A stretch of DNA of 64,000 bases from Streptomyces sp. NBC_00083. Lineage in GTDB: Bacteria; Actinomycetota; Actinomycetes; Streptomycetales; Streptomycetaceae. The stretch covers positions 930,001 to 994,000 of the forward strand of contig NZ_JAPELY010000003.1 in the NCBI RefSeq assembly GCF_026343295.1. The letters run 5' to 3'. Shown here piece by piece: positions 1 through 8,006 of the stretch. The first letter of the stretch is position 1; each line of letters opens with the position of its first letter. Made by a program: the position numbers and the translations under genes. A model generated the notes under the pieces. It saw only the letters and a program-made list of their open reading frames with translations. It was not told the DNA's origin and searched no databases.

Positions 1-132
1 ACGCTCCACACGACCGCCGACCTGGTCGCCGCGTTCGAGCCGCACGAGCGTCATGCGGCGGCCACGAGCGAGGACTGGCTGGAGGTGGGCCGCCTGATGC
101 GACGCGACGGCTGCTGCGACGGCGCGACCTGA
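1..132 (+). CDS. C-terminal end of an unidentified protein (cut by window edge)
   Basis: The first frame is open from base 1 and ends in TGA at 130-132, giving 43 residues ending in GCCDGAT. The fragment is acidic and basic in alternation, with two adjacent cysteines near the end. It shows no motif I can assign. The start and the bulk of the gene lie outside the window, so no function is offered. It reads towards the osmoprotectant operon but is separated from it by a gene on the other strand. Confidence 0.5.
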   Translation, partial: TLHTTADLVAAFEPHERHAAATSEDWLEVGRLMRRDGCCDGAT

Positions 133-192
133 CAGGGGCGGGGCCGGGCCGCCCGTGCGGCCCGGCTCCGCAGAACCGGCGGTGCCCCGCGG

Positions 193-483
193 TCAGCCGA
201 GGGCGCCGAGCCCCTTGGCGAGGTCGTCGCCGTTCATGACCGGCATCAGATCGATCCTGGCGCCGAAGTCCTGCATGAACGGCTCGGCGATCTTCGGGAT
301 CTCGGAGGAGTCGGCCATGTCGAAGATGATGAGCGCCGTACGACGGCCGTCCTCCGCGGTGAAGTACGCCGCCTCCGGGCGGATGGTCTCCATGATGGAC
401 TGCATCGACTTGGTCATCGTGCCGTCGCGGATGGACTCGTTGGTCTTCTCGGTGTCGAGCTGTGCCTTCAGCAGTACGCGCAC
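193..483 (-). CDS. Small conserved DUF3303-like / dimeric alpha-beta barrel protein
   Basis: This 96-residue cytoplasmic protein starts MRVLLKAQLDTEKTN. It alternates short strands and helices, with a central stretch (AAYFTAEDGRRTALIIFDM) typical of a compact ferredoxin-like dimeric barrel. Close relatives are common in streptomycetes and are sometimes mislabelled pantothenate synthetase; no catalytic residues support that label. The GTG at 483 is chosen because AAGAGG lies at 492-497, 8 bases upstream. An in-frame GTG at 492 overlaps that ribosome site and is less likely. The gene is divergent from the osmoprotectant operon. Its function is unknown. Confidence 0.75.
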   Translation of the reverse strand: MRVLLKAQLDTEKTNESIRDGTMTKSMQSIMETIRPEAAYFTAEDGRRTALIIFDMADSSEIPKIAEPFMQDFGARIDLMPVMNGDDLAKGLGALG

Positions 484-644
484 ACCACTCACCTCTTCCC
501 GGCCGGGCGGGTGCGCTCGACGTACCGGTGGGTCCCGGCCGCGCTCCCTTCCAGCCTCTCCCTTTTGTCCCGGTACCACAATCGCTGCCCCGAACAGCCC
601 ACCAGGACGCGCGGCCGGTCCGGGCAACGGGCTCCAATGGACGG

Positions 645-1325
645 GTGACCGCGCCCCCCGACGACTGCCTCGCGCGCAATGACTGGATCTGCGGCGCCTA
701 TCTGTCGAGCCGTCGGCAGATCCTCTGGGACGCCGTCGTCCAGCACCTCCAGCTCACCGCGGTGTCCGTCCTGATCGGCCTCGTCATCGCCGTGCCCCTG
801 GCCGTCGCCGCGCGCCGCTGGCGATGGGCCGCGGGACCCGTGCTCGCGGTGACCACGATCCTCTACACCATCCCCTCCCTCGCCATGTTCTCGCTGCTGC
901 TCCCGGTGTACGGGCTCTCCGCCTCCATCGTCATCGCGGGCCTCGTCCTCTACTCCCTGACGCTGCTCGTACGGAACATCCTCGCCGGGCTGCGCGCCGT
1001 CCCCGAGGACACCCGGCAGGCGGCCCGCGGCATGGGCTACGGCCCGGTACGGCTGCTCCTCGCCGTGGAGCTGCCGCTCGCCGTGCCGGCCGCGATGGCC
1101 GGGCTGCGCATCGCCACCGTCTCCGCGGTGTCCCTGGTGACGGTCGGCGCCATCGTCGGCTACGGAGGACTCGGCAACCTGATCTACGCCGGGATGAACA
1201 CCTACTTCAAGGCGCAGGTGCTCACCGCCTCCGTGCTGTGCGTGGTCATCGCCGTCGCCGCCGACCTGGTGCTGCTCGGGATCCAGCGGCTGCTCACACC
1301 CTGGACGAGGGCGGTGCCGTCATGA
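645..1325 (+). CDS. Osmoprotectant ABC transporter permease 1 (ProW/OpuCB family)
   Basis: This 226-residue inner-membrane permease has about five or six membrane segments after a short N-terminal periplasmic-type stretch. The cytoplasmic EAA-type coupling loop lies near residues 120-150 (EDTRQAARGMGYGP then VELPLAVP), as in OpuCB/OpuCD and ProW proteins that import glycine betaine, choline or carnitine. The GTG start at 645 is weakly preceded by GGACGG. The stop overlaps the ATG of the next permease by four bases, which implies translational coupling. Downstream are a second permease and a binding lipoprotein. The cognate ATPase is probably the CBS-domain protein encoded on the opposite strand at 3842-5002. 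Confidence 0.9.
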   Translation: MTAPPDDCLARNDWICGAYLSSRRQILWDAVVQHLQLTAVSVLIGLVIAVPLAVAARRWRWAAGPVLAVTTILYTIPSLAMFSLLLPVYGLSASIVIAGLVLYSLTLLVRNILAGLRAVPEDTRQAARGMGYGPVRLLLAVELPLAVPAAMAGLRIATVSAVSLVTVGAIVGYGGLGNLIYAGMNTYFKAQVLTASVLCVVIAVAADLVLLGIQRLLTPWTRAVPS

Positions 1326-1996
1326 ACACACTCTCCGAGACATGGTCGTGGCTCACCTCCGCCGCACACTGGTCGGGCGAGAACGGGATCTGGAACCGCC
1401 TCGTCCAGCACCTCTGGCTCACCGCGCTCTGCCTCGTCCTCAGCTGCCTCATCGCGCTGCCCGTCGCCCTGGTCCTCGGCCACCTCGGCAAGGGCGGGAC
1501 GCTCGCCGTCAACATCTCCAACGTGGGCCGCGCCGTACCCACCTTCGCCGTCCTGGTGCTGCTCCTGCTGACCCCGATCGGCGCGTACGGCGAGTGGCCG
1601 ACCATCATCGCGCTGATCCTCTTCGCCGTGCCGCCGCTGCTGACCAACGCCTATGTCGGCATGCGCGAGGTCGACCGCGACGTGGTGCGCGCGGCCCGGG
1701 GGATGGGCATGACCGGCCGCCAGCTCCTGTTCCGGGTCGAGCTGCCGCTCGCCCTGCCGCTCATCCTCACCGGCGTACGCATCGCGGCCGTCCAGCTCGT
1801 CGCGACCGCCACCCTCGCCGCACTGGCCGGCGGCGGGGGGCTCGGCCGGATCATCACCGCGGGGTTCAACCTGGCCTCCACTCCCCAAGTCGTCGCCGGC
1901 GCCGTGCTCGTGGCGGTGTTCGCGCTGGTCGTCGAGGGCATCTTCGAGGCGGTGCAGCGCTTCGCGCCGCAGTGGGCCAGAGGCGGCTTCGAGTGA
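1322..1996 (+). CDS. Osmoprotectant ABC transporter permease 2 (ProW/OpuCD family)
   Basis: This 224-residue membrane permease is paralogous to the gene before it. It has the same coupling-loop pattern (DVVRAARGMGMTGRQ followed by VELPLALP) and the glycine-rich GGGGLGRII segment that parallels YGGLGNLI in permease 1. The two would form the heterodimeric channel of an OpuC-type importer. ATG overlaps the upstream TGA (ATGA), and its own TGA overlaps the GTG of the binding protein (GTGA). The three genes are therefore one transcription and translation unit. The exact solute cannot be read from the permeases. Confidence 0.9.
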   Translation: MNTLSETWSWLTSAAHWSGENGIWNRLVQHLWLTALCLVLSCLIALPVALVLGHLGKGGTLAVNISNVGRAVPTFAVLVLLLLTPIGAYGEWPTIIALILFAVPPLLTNAYVGMREVDRDVVRAARGMGMTGRQLLFRVELPLALPLILTGVRIAAVQLVATATLAALAGGGGLGRIITAGFNLASTPQVVAGAVLVAVFALVVEGIFEAVQRFAPQWARGGFE

Positions 1997-2931
1997 GGCC
2001 GCGCCTGCCGGCCGCCGCGCTCGCCCTGATCGCGGCCACCGCCTGCACCACCGGGCCGAGCCTGGAGAAGCAGGGCTCGGTCACCGCGCCTCCCGGCGAC
2101 AGCAAACACTTGACGATCGGCTCCGCCGGCTTCACCGAAAGCGACCTCCTGGCCCAGATGTACGCCCTGCTCCTCGACAAGGCCGGCTACAGCACGAAGA
2201 TCCTCTCGGTCACCAACCGGGAGATCTACGAACCCGCCCTGGAGAGCGGCCAGATCGACGTGGTGGCCGAGTACGCGGCGACCTTCGCGGACTGGCTCAA
2301 CGCCAAGGCCAACGGCGCCGACGCCAAGCCCGTCGGCTCACCCGATCTGAACCGCACCATGACGGCCCTGCGCTCCCTGGCCACCCCGCGCGGCCTGACG
2401 GTCCTCGACCCGGGCAGGGCGGTCGACCAGAACGCCTTCGCGGTCGCCCGGTCCTACGCGCGCGAACACCGGCTCAAGACCCTCAGCGAGCTGGGCGCGT
2501 CGAAGCTGCCGGTACGGCTCGCGGCGGGCGACGAGTGCGTCCAACGCCCCTACTGTGAACCGGGGTTGAAGAAGACCTACGGCATCGACATCACCGCGGT
2601 CGACCCGAAGGGCGTCGGCACCACCCAGTCCAAGCAGGCCGTCCAGAGCGGCCAGGACCAGATGGTCCTGACCACCACGACGGACGCCACCCTCGGCGCC
2701 TTCGGCCTGGTGCTGCTCGCCGACGACAAGCACCTGCAGAACGCGGACTACATCGTGCCGGTGGTCAACCGCTCGCGGGCGGGCAGCAAGGGCGTGACGG
2801 ACGCCCTGGACAAGCTCAACACCGTACTCACCACCGCCGACCTCGCCTCGCTCAACGAACAGGTGGACAGCTGGCGCCGGCTGCCCGAGGACGTGGCGAG
2901 GAACTACCTGAAGTCCAAGCACCTGATCTGA
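1993..2931 (+). CDS. Osmoprotectant-binding lipoprotein (ProX/OpuCC family)
   Basis: This 312-residue protein has a short n-region (RPR), a hydrophobic core and the lipobox AATAC, placing the lipidated cysteine at residue 18. The mature domain begins HLTIGSAGFTESDLLAQMYALLL, the usual opening of OpuCC/ProX substrate-binding proteins. Later segments such as EIYEPALESGQIDVVAEY and VLADDKHLQNADYIVPVV also fit that family. It should sit on the outer face of the membrane and hand quaternary amines to the two permeases. The GTG start lies inside the preceding stop (GTGA). Aromatic-cage residues that fix the ligand cannot be assigned by eye, so betaine versus choline is open. Confidence 0.9.
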   Translation: MRPRLPAAALALIAATACTTGPSLEKQGSVTAPPGDSKHLTIGSAGFTESDLLAQMYALLLDKAGYSTKILSVTNREIYEPALESGQIDVVAEYAATFADWLNAKANGADAKPVGSPDLNRTMTALRSLATPRGLTVLDPGRAVDQNAFAVARSYAREHRLKTLSELGASKLPVRLAAGDECVQRPYCEPGLKKTYGIDITAVDPKGVGTTQSKQAVQSGQDQMVLTTTTDATLGAFGLVLLADDKHLQNADYIVPVVNRSRAGSKGVTDALDKLNTVLTTADLASLNEQVDSWRRLPEDVARNYLKSKHLI

Positions 2932-2963
2932 TGGCGCCCGCCCCGGCGGGCGAGGCGGCGTCC

Positions 2964-3644
2964 CTAGCGCTTGAGGAAGTCGAGCACCCCCTGCGCGGTG
3001 GGCGCGTCGGTCAGGAGGTCGTTGTGGGCCAGGCAGCCGGCGTCGGTGTTGACGGCGCCGGACAGCGGCACACTGCTGTTGGGCAGGATGAAGCCGTCGC
3101 AGTCCGACCAGAACGTGGCGTACTCGGTGGCTCCCGGCGTCTCGTCGCCGCTCGCCAGGTGGCTCTCCACGTACGAGTTCGGCGTCATGTCCCGGCAGCC
3201 CTGGTCCCAGATCGCGCACGCCCACGCGAGGCTCGTGCCGTGGTTGGGGCCGCCGAGCGACACCAGGTGCCGCACCACGTCGGAGCCGCCGCCGAACTTC
3301 GTGTACCACCGGGTGGGCAGACTGCCCTGGCTGTGCGCGACGATGTCCACCTGCGCCGAGCCGGTCTGGGCGCGCACCGAGTCGATGTACGCGGCGAGTT
3401 GACCGGACAGGACCTCGTTGGTCGACCGGCTGGAGTCGTAGCCCCAGGCGAAAAGATCACCCGCCGGGTACCCGGCCTGCTCGAACCGGTCCTTCATGGT
3501 GCCCCACACCCCCGGGTCGGCGTTGCGGCCGTGCACGAACACGACCGGGACGGGGCCGGGGGCGGGCGCCGCGTCGGCGGCGGGAGCGAGGGCGATCGTG
3601 CCGGCGAGCAGAGCGAGCGCGGTGGCGGCGGTGGCGAGGCGCAT
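2964..3644 (-). CDS. Secreted class 2 lipase / esterase (alpha/beta hydrolase)
   Basis: This 226-residue exported hydrolase has a Sec-type signal peptide (RLATAATALALLAG up to about AADAA, residue 26). An oxyanion strand PVVFVHG lies at 33-39 and the nucleophile elbow AHSQG at 103-107, with Ser105. A late His (AHNDLL) is suitable for the triad. Size and motif order fit the small EstA/LipA class 2 lipases. The ATG at 3644 follows CTGGAG, and a longer reading lacks a ribosome site. It ends 32 bases from the convergent binding-protein gene and lies 197 bases downstream of the osmoprotectant ATPase gene on the same strand. Confidence 0.85.
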   Translation of the reverse strand: MRLATAATALALLAGTIALAPAADAAPAPGPVPVVFVHGRNADPGVWGTMKDRFEQAGYPAGDLFAWGYDSSRSTNEVLSGQLAAYIDSVRAQTGSAQVDIVAHSQGSLPTRWYTKFGGGSDVVRHLVSLGGPNHGTSLAWACAIWDQGCRDMTPNSYVESHLASGDETPGATEYATFWSDCDGFILPNSSVPLSGAVNTDAGCLAHNDLLTDAPTAQGVLDFLKR

Positions 3645-3841
3645 GGCGGCTCCAGCGGGGATGGGTGCGGGGAGCCCCGACGGGGCGTTCCGAGCGGGGC
3701 TACCGGATGGTAACCACGAGCACCACGAAACGTAAGAGACGGGCGGGCCCAACTTTCGTCGCGGGGCGGGGTGTTGACGCGGCCCGGTGACCCTCCGCCG
3801 CGCGGCGCGTCCCGCCCTCCCTCACGTGGCGCGCGGCGCTC

Positions 3842-5002
3842 CTACACGTCGGCGACCGAGTCGAAGTCGACCTCCGCGCGCTGCACGCCCAGCGCGTCCG
3901 CGTCCACCGAACGCCGCAGCGCCTCGTGCAGCTTCGCGGGGGTCAGGACACCCACGAAGCGCGCGCCGTCCACCACCGCCACCCACCCCGCGTCGTACTG
4001 CAGCATCTCGCTGAACGCCTGCTTGAGCGGGGCGCCGACCGGGACCCAGGCCTCCATCCGCCGGGCCAGATCGGCGACCGACCCCGACCCGGCGAGCGAG
4101 AGCTCCTCCGCGGCGACCCAGCCGTGCAGCTCGCCCCCTTCGTTGAGCACCACGGCCCAGCGCGCGTCCTCGCCGCGCAGCCGGGCCGCGGCGGCCTGAG
4201 CGGTCTCGTCCAGGCGAACCACCGGCGGCTGCTCCAGGTCGTCGGGCTCCACCGTCGTGACCGAGAGCCGCTTCAACCCCCGGTCGGCGCCGACGAATTG
4301 GGCCACGTAGGAGGTGGCGGGAGCGCCCAGGACCGATGCGGGGGTGTCGAACTGCTCGATGCGCCCCGACCCGTACACCGCCATGCGGTCGCCCATCCGC
4401 ACCGCCTCCTCGATGTCGTGGGTGACGAGGAGCACCGTCTTGCGCACCGTCGCCTGGAGGCTCAGGAACTCGTTCTGGAGCCGCTCGCGCACCACGGGGT
4501 CGACCGCGCCGAACGGCTCGTCCATCAGGAGGACCGGCGGGTCCGCGGCCAAGGCCCTGGCCACCCCCACGCGCTGGCGCTGGCCGCCGGAGAGCTGCGC
4601 CGGGTAGCGCGCCCCGTACGTCGACGGGTCGAGCCCCACCAGGTCGAGCAGCTCCGCCGCCCGCGCCCGCGCCTTCTCCCGCTTCCAGCCGACCAGTGCC
4701 GGGACGGTCGCCGTGTTGTCGAGGACGGTGCGGTGCGGGAAGAGCCCGACCTGCTGGATCACGTAACCGATCCGGCGGCGCAGCTTCACCGGGTCGAGCG
4801 AGGCGATGTCCTCACCGTCGACGAGGATGCGGCCCGACGTGGGCTCGATGAGCCGGTTCACCATCATCATCGTGGTCGTCTTGCCGCAGCCGGACGGGCC
4901 GACGAGGGTGACCAGTTCGCCCTCCGCCACCTCGAACGACAGGTCGTCGACGGCGCGGGTGCCGTCCGGATAGACCTTGCTGACCTGCTCGAACCGGATC
5001 AT
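3842..5002 (-). CDS. Osmoprotectant ABC transporter ATPase with C-terminal CBS domains (ProV/OpuCA family)
   Basis: This 386-residue cytoplasmic ATPase has Walker A GPSGCGKTT at 35-43, signature LSGGQ at 137-141, Walker B LLMDE at 158-162, and an H-loop THD near 196. After residue 260 two CBS modules (one includes VAVVDGARFVGVLTPA) give the ProV/OpuCA architecture, in which CBS domains sense ionic strength or nucleotides. It is the only ATPase in the neighbourhood matching the permeases at 645-1996. It is nevertheless transcribed from the other strand, with a lipase gene between. Such a split means the importer subunits would be made from two transcripts. Confidence 0.92.
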   Translation of the reverse strand: MIRFEQVSKVYPDGTRAVDDLSFEVAEGELVTLVGPSGCGKTTTMMMVNRLIEPTSGRILVDGEDIASLDPVKLRRRIGYVIQQVGLFPHRTVLDNTATVPALVGWKREKARARAAELLDLVGLDPSTYGARYPAQLSGGQRQRVGVARALAADPPVLLMDEPFGAVDPVVRERLQNEFLSLQATVRKTVLLVTHDIEEAVRMGDRMAVYGSGRIEQFDTPASVLGAPATSYVAQFVGADRGLKRLSVTTVEPDDLEQPPVVRLDETAQAAAARLRGEDARWAVVLNEGGELHGWVAAEELSLAGSGSVADLARRMEAWVPVGAPLKQAFSEMLQYDAGWVAVVDGARFVGVLTPAKLHEALRRSVDADALGVQRAEVDFDSVADV

Positions 5003-5069
5003 GGATCCACGCTAGGAGCCCCCGGCCCCGCGCGCACTCGGGCCGGGCCGGGGGAGTGGGCCCCACGGC

Positions 5070-6566
5070 TCAGGGAGCGCCGGGCAGCAGCACGCGGAAC
5101 ACGGCGCCCTCGCCGGGCGCGGTCTCCAGCTCCACCCGGCCCGTGTGGGCCTGCACGAGGGCGGAGGCGATGGCGAGGCCGAGGCCCGCGCCGCCGCCCG
5201 TCTGCCGGCTGCGGGAGGCGTCCACCCGGTAGAACCGCTCGAAGACGCGGGCCGCCTGCTCCGGCGCGAGCCCCGGCCCCGCGTCGGCGACCTCGATGAC
5301 GCCGTGCCCGTCGCGGGCCCCCACGCCGATGCGTACGGGAGAACCGGACGGGGTGTGGGCGACGGCGTTCCCGACGAGGTTGGCGACGACCTGCCGCAGC
5401 CGCGCCTCGTCACCGAGCACCGGGGCCGGTCCCGGCGGGCCCTCGCCGCCCGGCCCGGTCAGGGTCACCTCGCGCGTGGGGTCCAGCGCCCGCGTGTCGT
5501 GCAGGGCGTCCACCGCGAGGGTGCGCAGATCCATCGGCGCGAGCTGGAGCGGGCGCTGCTCGTCCATGCGGACCAGCGTGAGCAGATCCTCCACCAGACC
5601 GCCCAGGCGCACCGCCTCGCTCTCGATGCGGGCCATCGTGCGCTTCACGTCGGCCTCGTCGGGGAGCGCGCCCATCCGGTACAGCTCGGCGAAGCCCCGG
5701 ATACCGGCGAGCGGCGTGCGCAGTTCGTGGCTGGCGTCCGCGACGAAACGCCGCATCTGCTCCTCCGACTCGGCGCGCGCCGCGAACGCCGATTCGAGCT
5801 GCGCGAGCATCCCGTTGAGGGCACTGGTGAGCCGGCCGGCCTCGGTACGCGGCGAGGCGTCCGGCATGCGGTGCGACAGCGGGCGGCCCGCGGCGATCTC
5901 CACGGCGGTCGCCTCGATGCGGCGCAGCGGACGTAGCCCCGCCCGGACCGCGAACCAGCCCGCCACGCCGAGCAGCAGCGCCACGACGACGCCGATGATC
6001 TGGAACGCCGTGGCGAGGTGGTCGACCGTGGAGGAGACCTCCTCCAACGGGGCGGCCACGACCACCCCGGCAGGCAGCGCGGGATCGCCGCCGTCCACCG
6101 GCACGATCAGCATCCGCCAGCTGCCGCCGCCGTGATCACTGGCCACCTCGAACGGCTTGCCGAGGCGCGCCCGCAGGTCCGCCGCGTCCATCGCCGGCCA
6201 CAGCGGCCGGGGGTCGCCCGCGGCGACGGGCTGGCGGAACTGTTCGGTGACCTTCCCGTCGTCGGCGGCGAAGGCGATCACGTACTGGCTGGGGAGCCAG
6301 GCCCGGCCGCCCCCCGTACGGCCGGGCCTGGGTGTGGGGGTGCCCTCGACGCCGACCCGGTGCGCCACCGAGTCGCCGAACCGGTTCAGCTGCTGGTCCA
6401 CCCGCTGGACCAGCTGGGCACGTACTGAACTGAGCACGACGGTGTCGCTCACCGTCAGGCCGAGCGCCACCAGCGCCATGGCCAGCAGCACGAGACGCGA
6501 GCGCAGCGACAGGGCGGCGAACCGGCGCGGCAGCCACCCGAGCCGCGCCCGCAGATGTCTCAGCAT
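5070..6566 (-). CDS. Sensor histidine kinase (HAMP, HisKA, HATPase)
   Basis: This 498-residue membrane kinase has a first membrane segment near 24-46 and an extracytoplasmic sensor of about 140 residues. A second membrane segment lies near 188-208, then a HAMP linker. The dimerisation box ASHELRTP has phospho-accepting His280, and the ATPase domain shows NAVAHTP, DAGPGL and GGAGLGLAI. The ATG at 6566 is 13 bases from the stop of the response-regulator gene, with GAGG upstream. An in-frame GTG at 6578 overlaps that site. It forms a two-component pair with the regulator and is the last gene of the exporter operon. That placement suggests it senses envelope stress or the exported compound. Confidence 0.93.
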   Translation of the reverse strand: MLRHLRARLGWLPRRFAALSLRSRLVLLAMALVALGLTVSDTVVLSSVRAQLVQRVDQQLNRFGDSVAHRVGVEGTPTPRPGRTGGGRAWLPSQYVIAFAADDGKVTEQFRQPVAAGDPRPLWPAMDAADLRARLGKPFEVASDHGGGSWRMLIVPVDGGDPALPAGVVVAAPLEEVSSTVDHLATAFQIIGVVVALLLGVAGWFAVRAGLRPLRRIEATAVEIAAGRPLSHRMPDASPRTEAGRLTSALNGMLAQLESAFAARAESEEQMRRFVADASHELRTPLAGIRGFAELYRMGALPDEADVKRTMARIESEAVRLGGLVEDLLTLVRMDEQRPLQLAPMDLRTLAVDALHDTRALDPTREVTLTGPGGEGPPGPAPVLGDEARLRQVVANLVGNAVAHTPSGSPVRIGVGARDGHGVIEVADAGPGLAPEQAARVFERFYRVDASRSRQTGGGAGLGLAIASALVQAHTGRVELETAPGEGAVFRVLLPGAP

Positions 6567-6579
6567 CGGGCGGAACACC

Positions 6580-7314
6580 TCAGGACTGGGGGCGGCGCAG
6601 CACATAGCCGATGCCGCGCACGGTGTGGATGAGCTTGGGCGCGCCGTCCGCCCCGGAGTCCACCTTGCGGCGCACGTAGGAGATGTACGACTCGACGATG
6701 CTGAGGTCACCGCCGAAGTCGTACGCCCACACATGGTCGAGGATCTGCGGCTTGGACACGACACGGTCGGCGTTGGCCATCAGATAGGCGAGCAGCTTGA
6801 ACTCGGTGGGGGAGAGCGACACGGGCCGGCCGGACCGCAGCACCTGGTGGCCCACCGGGTCGAGTTCGAGGTCGCCCGCCACGAGCCGGCCCTCGCCGCT
6901 CGGACCGCCGGTGCGGCGCAGGATGGCGCGGATCCGGGCGATCAGCTCCTCCAGGCTGAACGGCTTGGTGACGTAGTCGTCGCCGCCCGCCGTCAGGCCG
7001 CTGATCTTGTCGTCGACGCCGTCCTTCGCGGTGAGGAAGAGCACCGGGAGGTGGTCGGGGCCCGATCCGCCCCCGGCCTCCTCACGGAGCCGGCGCACCA
7101 CCGCGAAGCCCGTCATGTCGGGCAGCATCACATCGAGCACCACCAGGTCGGGGCGCTCCTTGGCGACGGCGGCCAGCGCGTCGGCGCCGGTCGCCGCCGA
7201 GACGACCTTGAAGCCGACGAAGCGCAGCGAGGCCGACAGCAGCTCCCTGATGTTGGGCTCGTCGTCGACGACGAGCAGGCTCGCCTCGGGCGCGGCCGCG
7301 TCGGTCGGGGCCAT
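6580..7314 (-). CDS. OmpR/PhoB-family response regulator
   Basis: This 244-residue protein has a receiver domain (acidic pocket VVDDE at 15-19, phospho-acceptor Asp61 in LDVMLPD, Lys in TKPFS) and a C-terminal winged helix ending in HTVRGIGYVLR. This is the OmpR class, which usually binds tandem direct repeats about 11 bp apart. Exactly such repeats (CTGGGAG at 11481-11509) lie in front of the exporter operon. The gene is 39 bases after the DUF5666-like gene and 13 bases before its kinase, so it probably belongs to the same transcript and may regulate it. That regulatory link is inferred. Confidence 0.94.
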   Translation of the reverse strand: MAPTDAAAPEASLLVVDDEPNIRELLSASLRFVGFKVVSAATGADALAAVAKERPDLVVLDVMLPDMTGFAVVRRLREEAGGGSGPDHLPVLFLTAKDGVDDKISGLTAGGDDYVTKPFSLEELIARIRAILRRTGGPSGEGRLVAGDLELDPVGHQVLRSGRPVSLSPTEFKLLAYLMANADRVVSKPQILDHVWAYDFGGDLSIVESYISYVRRKVDSGADGAPKLIHTVRGIGYVLRRPQS

Positions 7315-7353
7315 CGGTTTCCTCCTCGTGGCGGCGTGGGTGATGGGCGCCGG

Positions 7354-7980
7354 TCAGCCCCGGCCCCCGCCGAAACCGCTCGCGCCGCCTTGGGTGACGG
7401 TGGTCGCCGCGACGTCCCCTGAGGCATTCTGGCTGCCGCGGACGGTGACCGTCTGGCCGGGCTGGAGATCGGAGACCTTGCCGGACTTGGACTCGGTGAC
7501 CTGGGTGGTGCCCGCCGTGGTGACCTTGACGACGTTGCCCTGGGTGTCGGTGACGTAGAGGGTGCTGCCATCGACGAGCTTCACCGTACCGATGGTCAGC
7601 CCGCCCCCCGCGCCCGCCCCCGCGCCACTGCCCTGGCGTTGACCGCTCTGACCGCTCTGACCGCTCTGACCGGCGCCGAAGCCCTGCCGCTGGCCCGCCC
7701 CCGCGGCGCCGGAGCGGGCGGTTCCGGCCGCGGCCGGGGTGCGCTGCGTACCCGACGCGGTCTGGTCCTGACCCTTCTCCACCAAAGCGCCGCCCGCGAA
7801 GGCGACCCCCGCGATCAGGCCGCCGGACAGCAGCAGCGTCAGCCAGGGCAGCCGTGGCCGCGGCGGAGCACTGAGCTCGGCCGAGATGTCCCGGGTGTCC
7901 GGCGGTTCGGCGAGGATGTCCTCCGGGCTTGCTGCCGCCGTGGGGCGGGCGCTCTCCACAATCTCGGCGTTGCCGAACAT
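7354..7980 (-). CDS. Membrane-anchored DUF5666-like protein of the exporter operon
   Basis: This 208-residue protein has a cytoplasmic N-terminus, one membrane segment near residue 45-68 (LPWLTLLLSGGLIAG) and a low-complexity Gly/Ser/Gln linker containing repeated GQSGQSGQSG. Its outer beta-domain (KLVDGSTLYVTDTQG and LQPGQTVTVRG) resembles DUF5666. The ATG at 7980 follows GGGAGAGG. An earlier ATG at 8010 overlaps the permease stop but lacks a good ribosome site. The fold may be a small OB-like barrel outside the membrane. It lies between the transporter and two-component genes and could be an accessory or signalling part of the exporter. That role is inferred. Confidence 0.75.
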   Translation of the reverse strand: MFGNAEIVESARPTAAASPEDILAEPPDTRDISAELSAPPRPRLPWLTLLLSGGLIAGVAFAGGALVEKGQDQTASGTQRTPAAAGTARSGAAGAGQRQGFGAGQSGQSGQSGQRQGSGAGAGAGGGLTIGTVKLVDGSTLYVTDTQGNVVKVTTAGTTQVTESKSGKVSDLQPGQTVTVRGSQNASGDVAATTVTQGGASGFGGGRG

Positions 7981-8006
7981 GTCCTCTCCCTGTTCGTACA
8001 TGGGGT

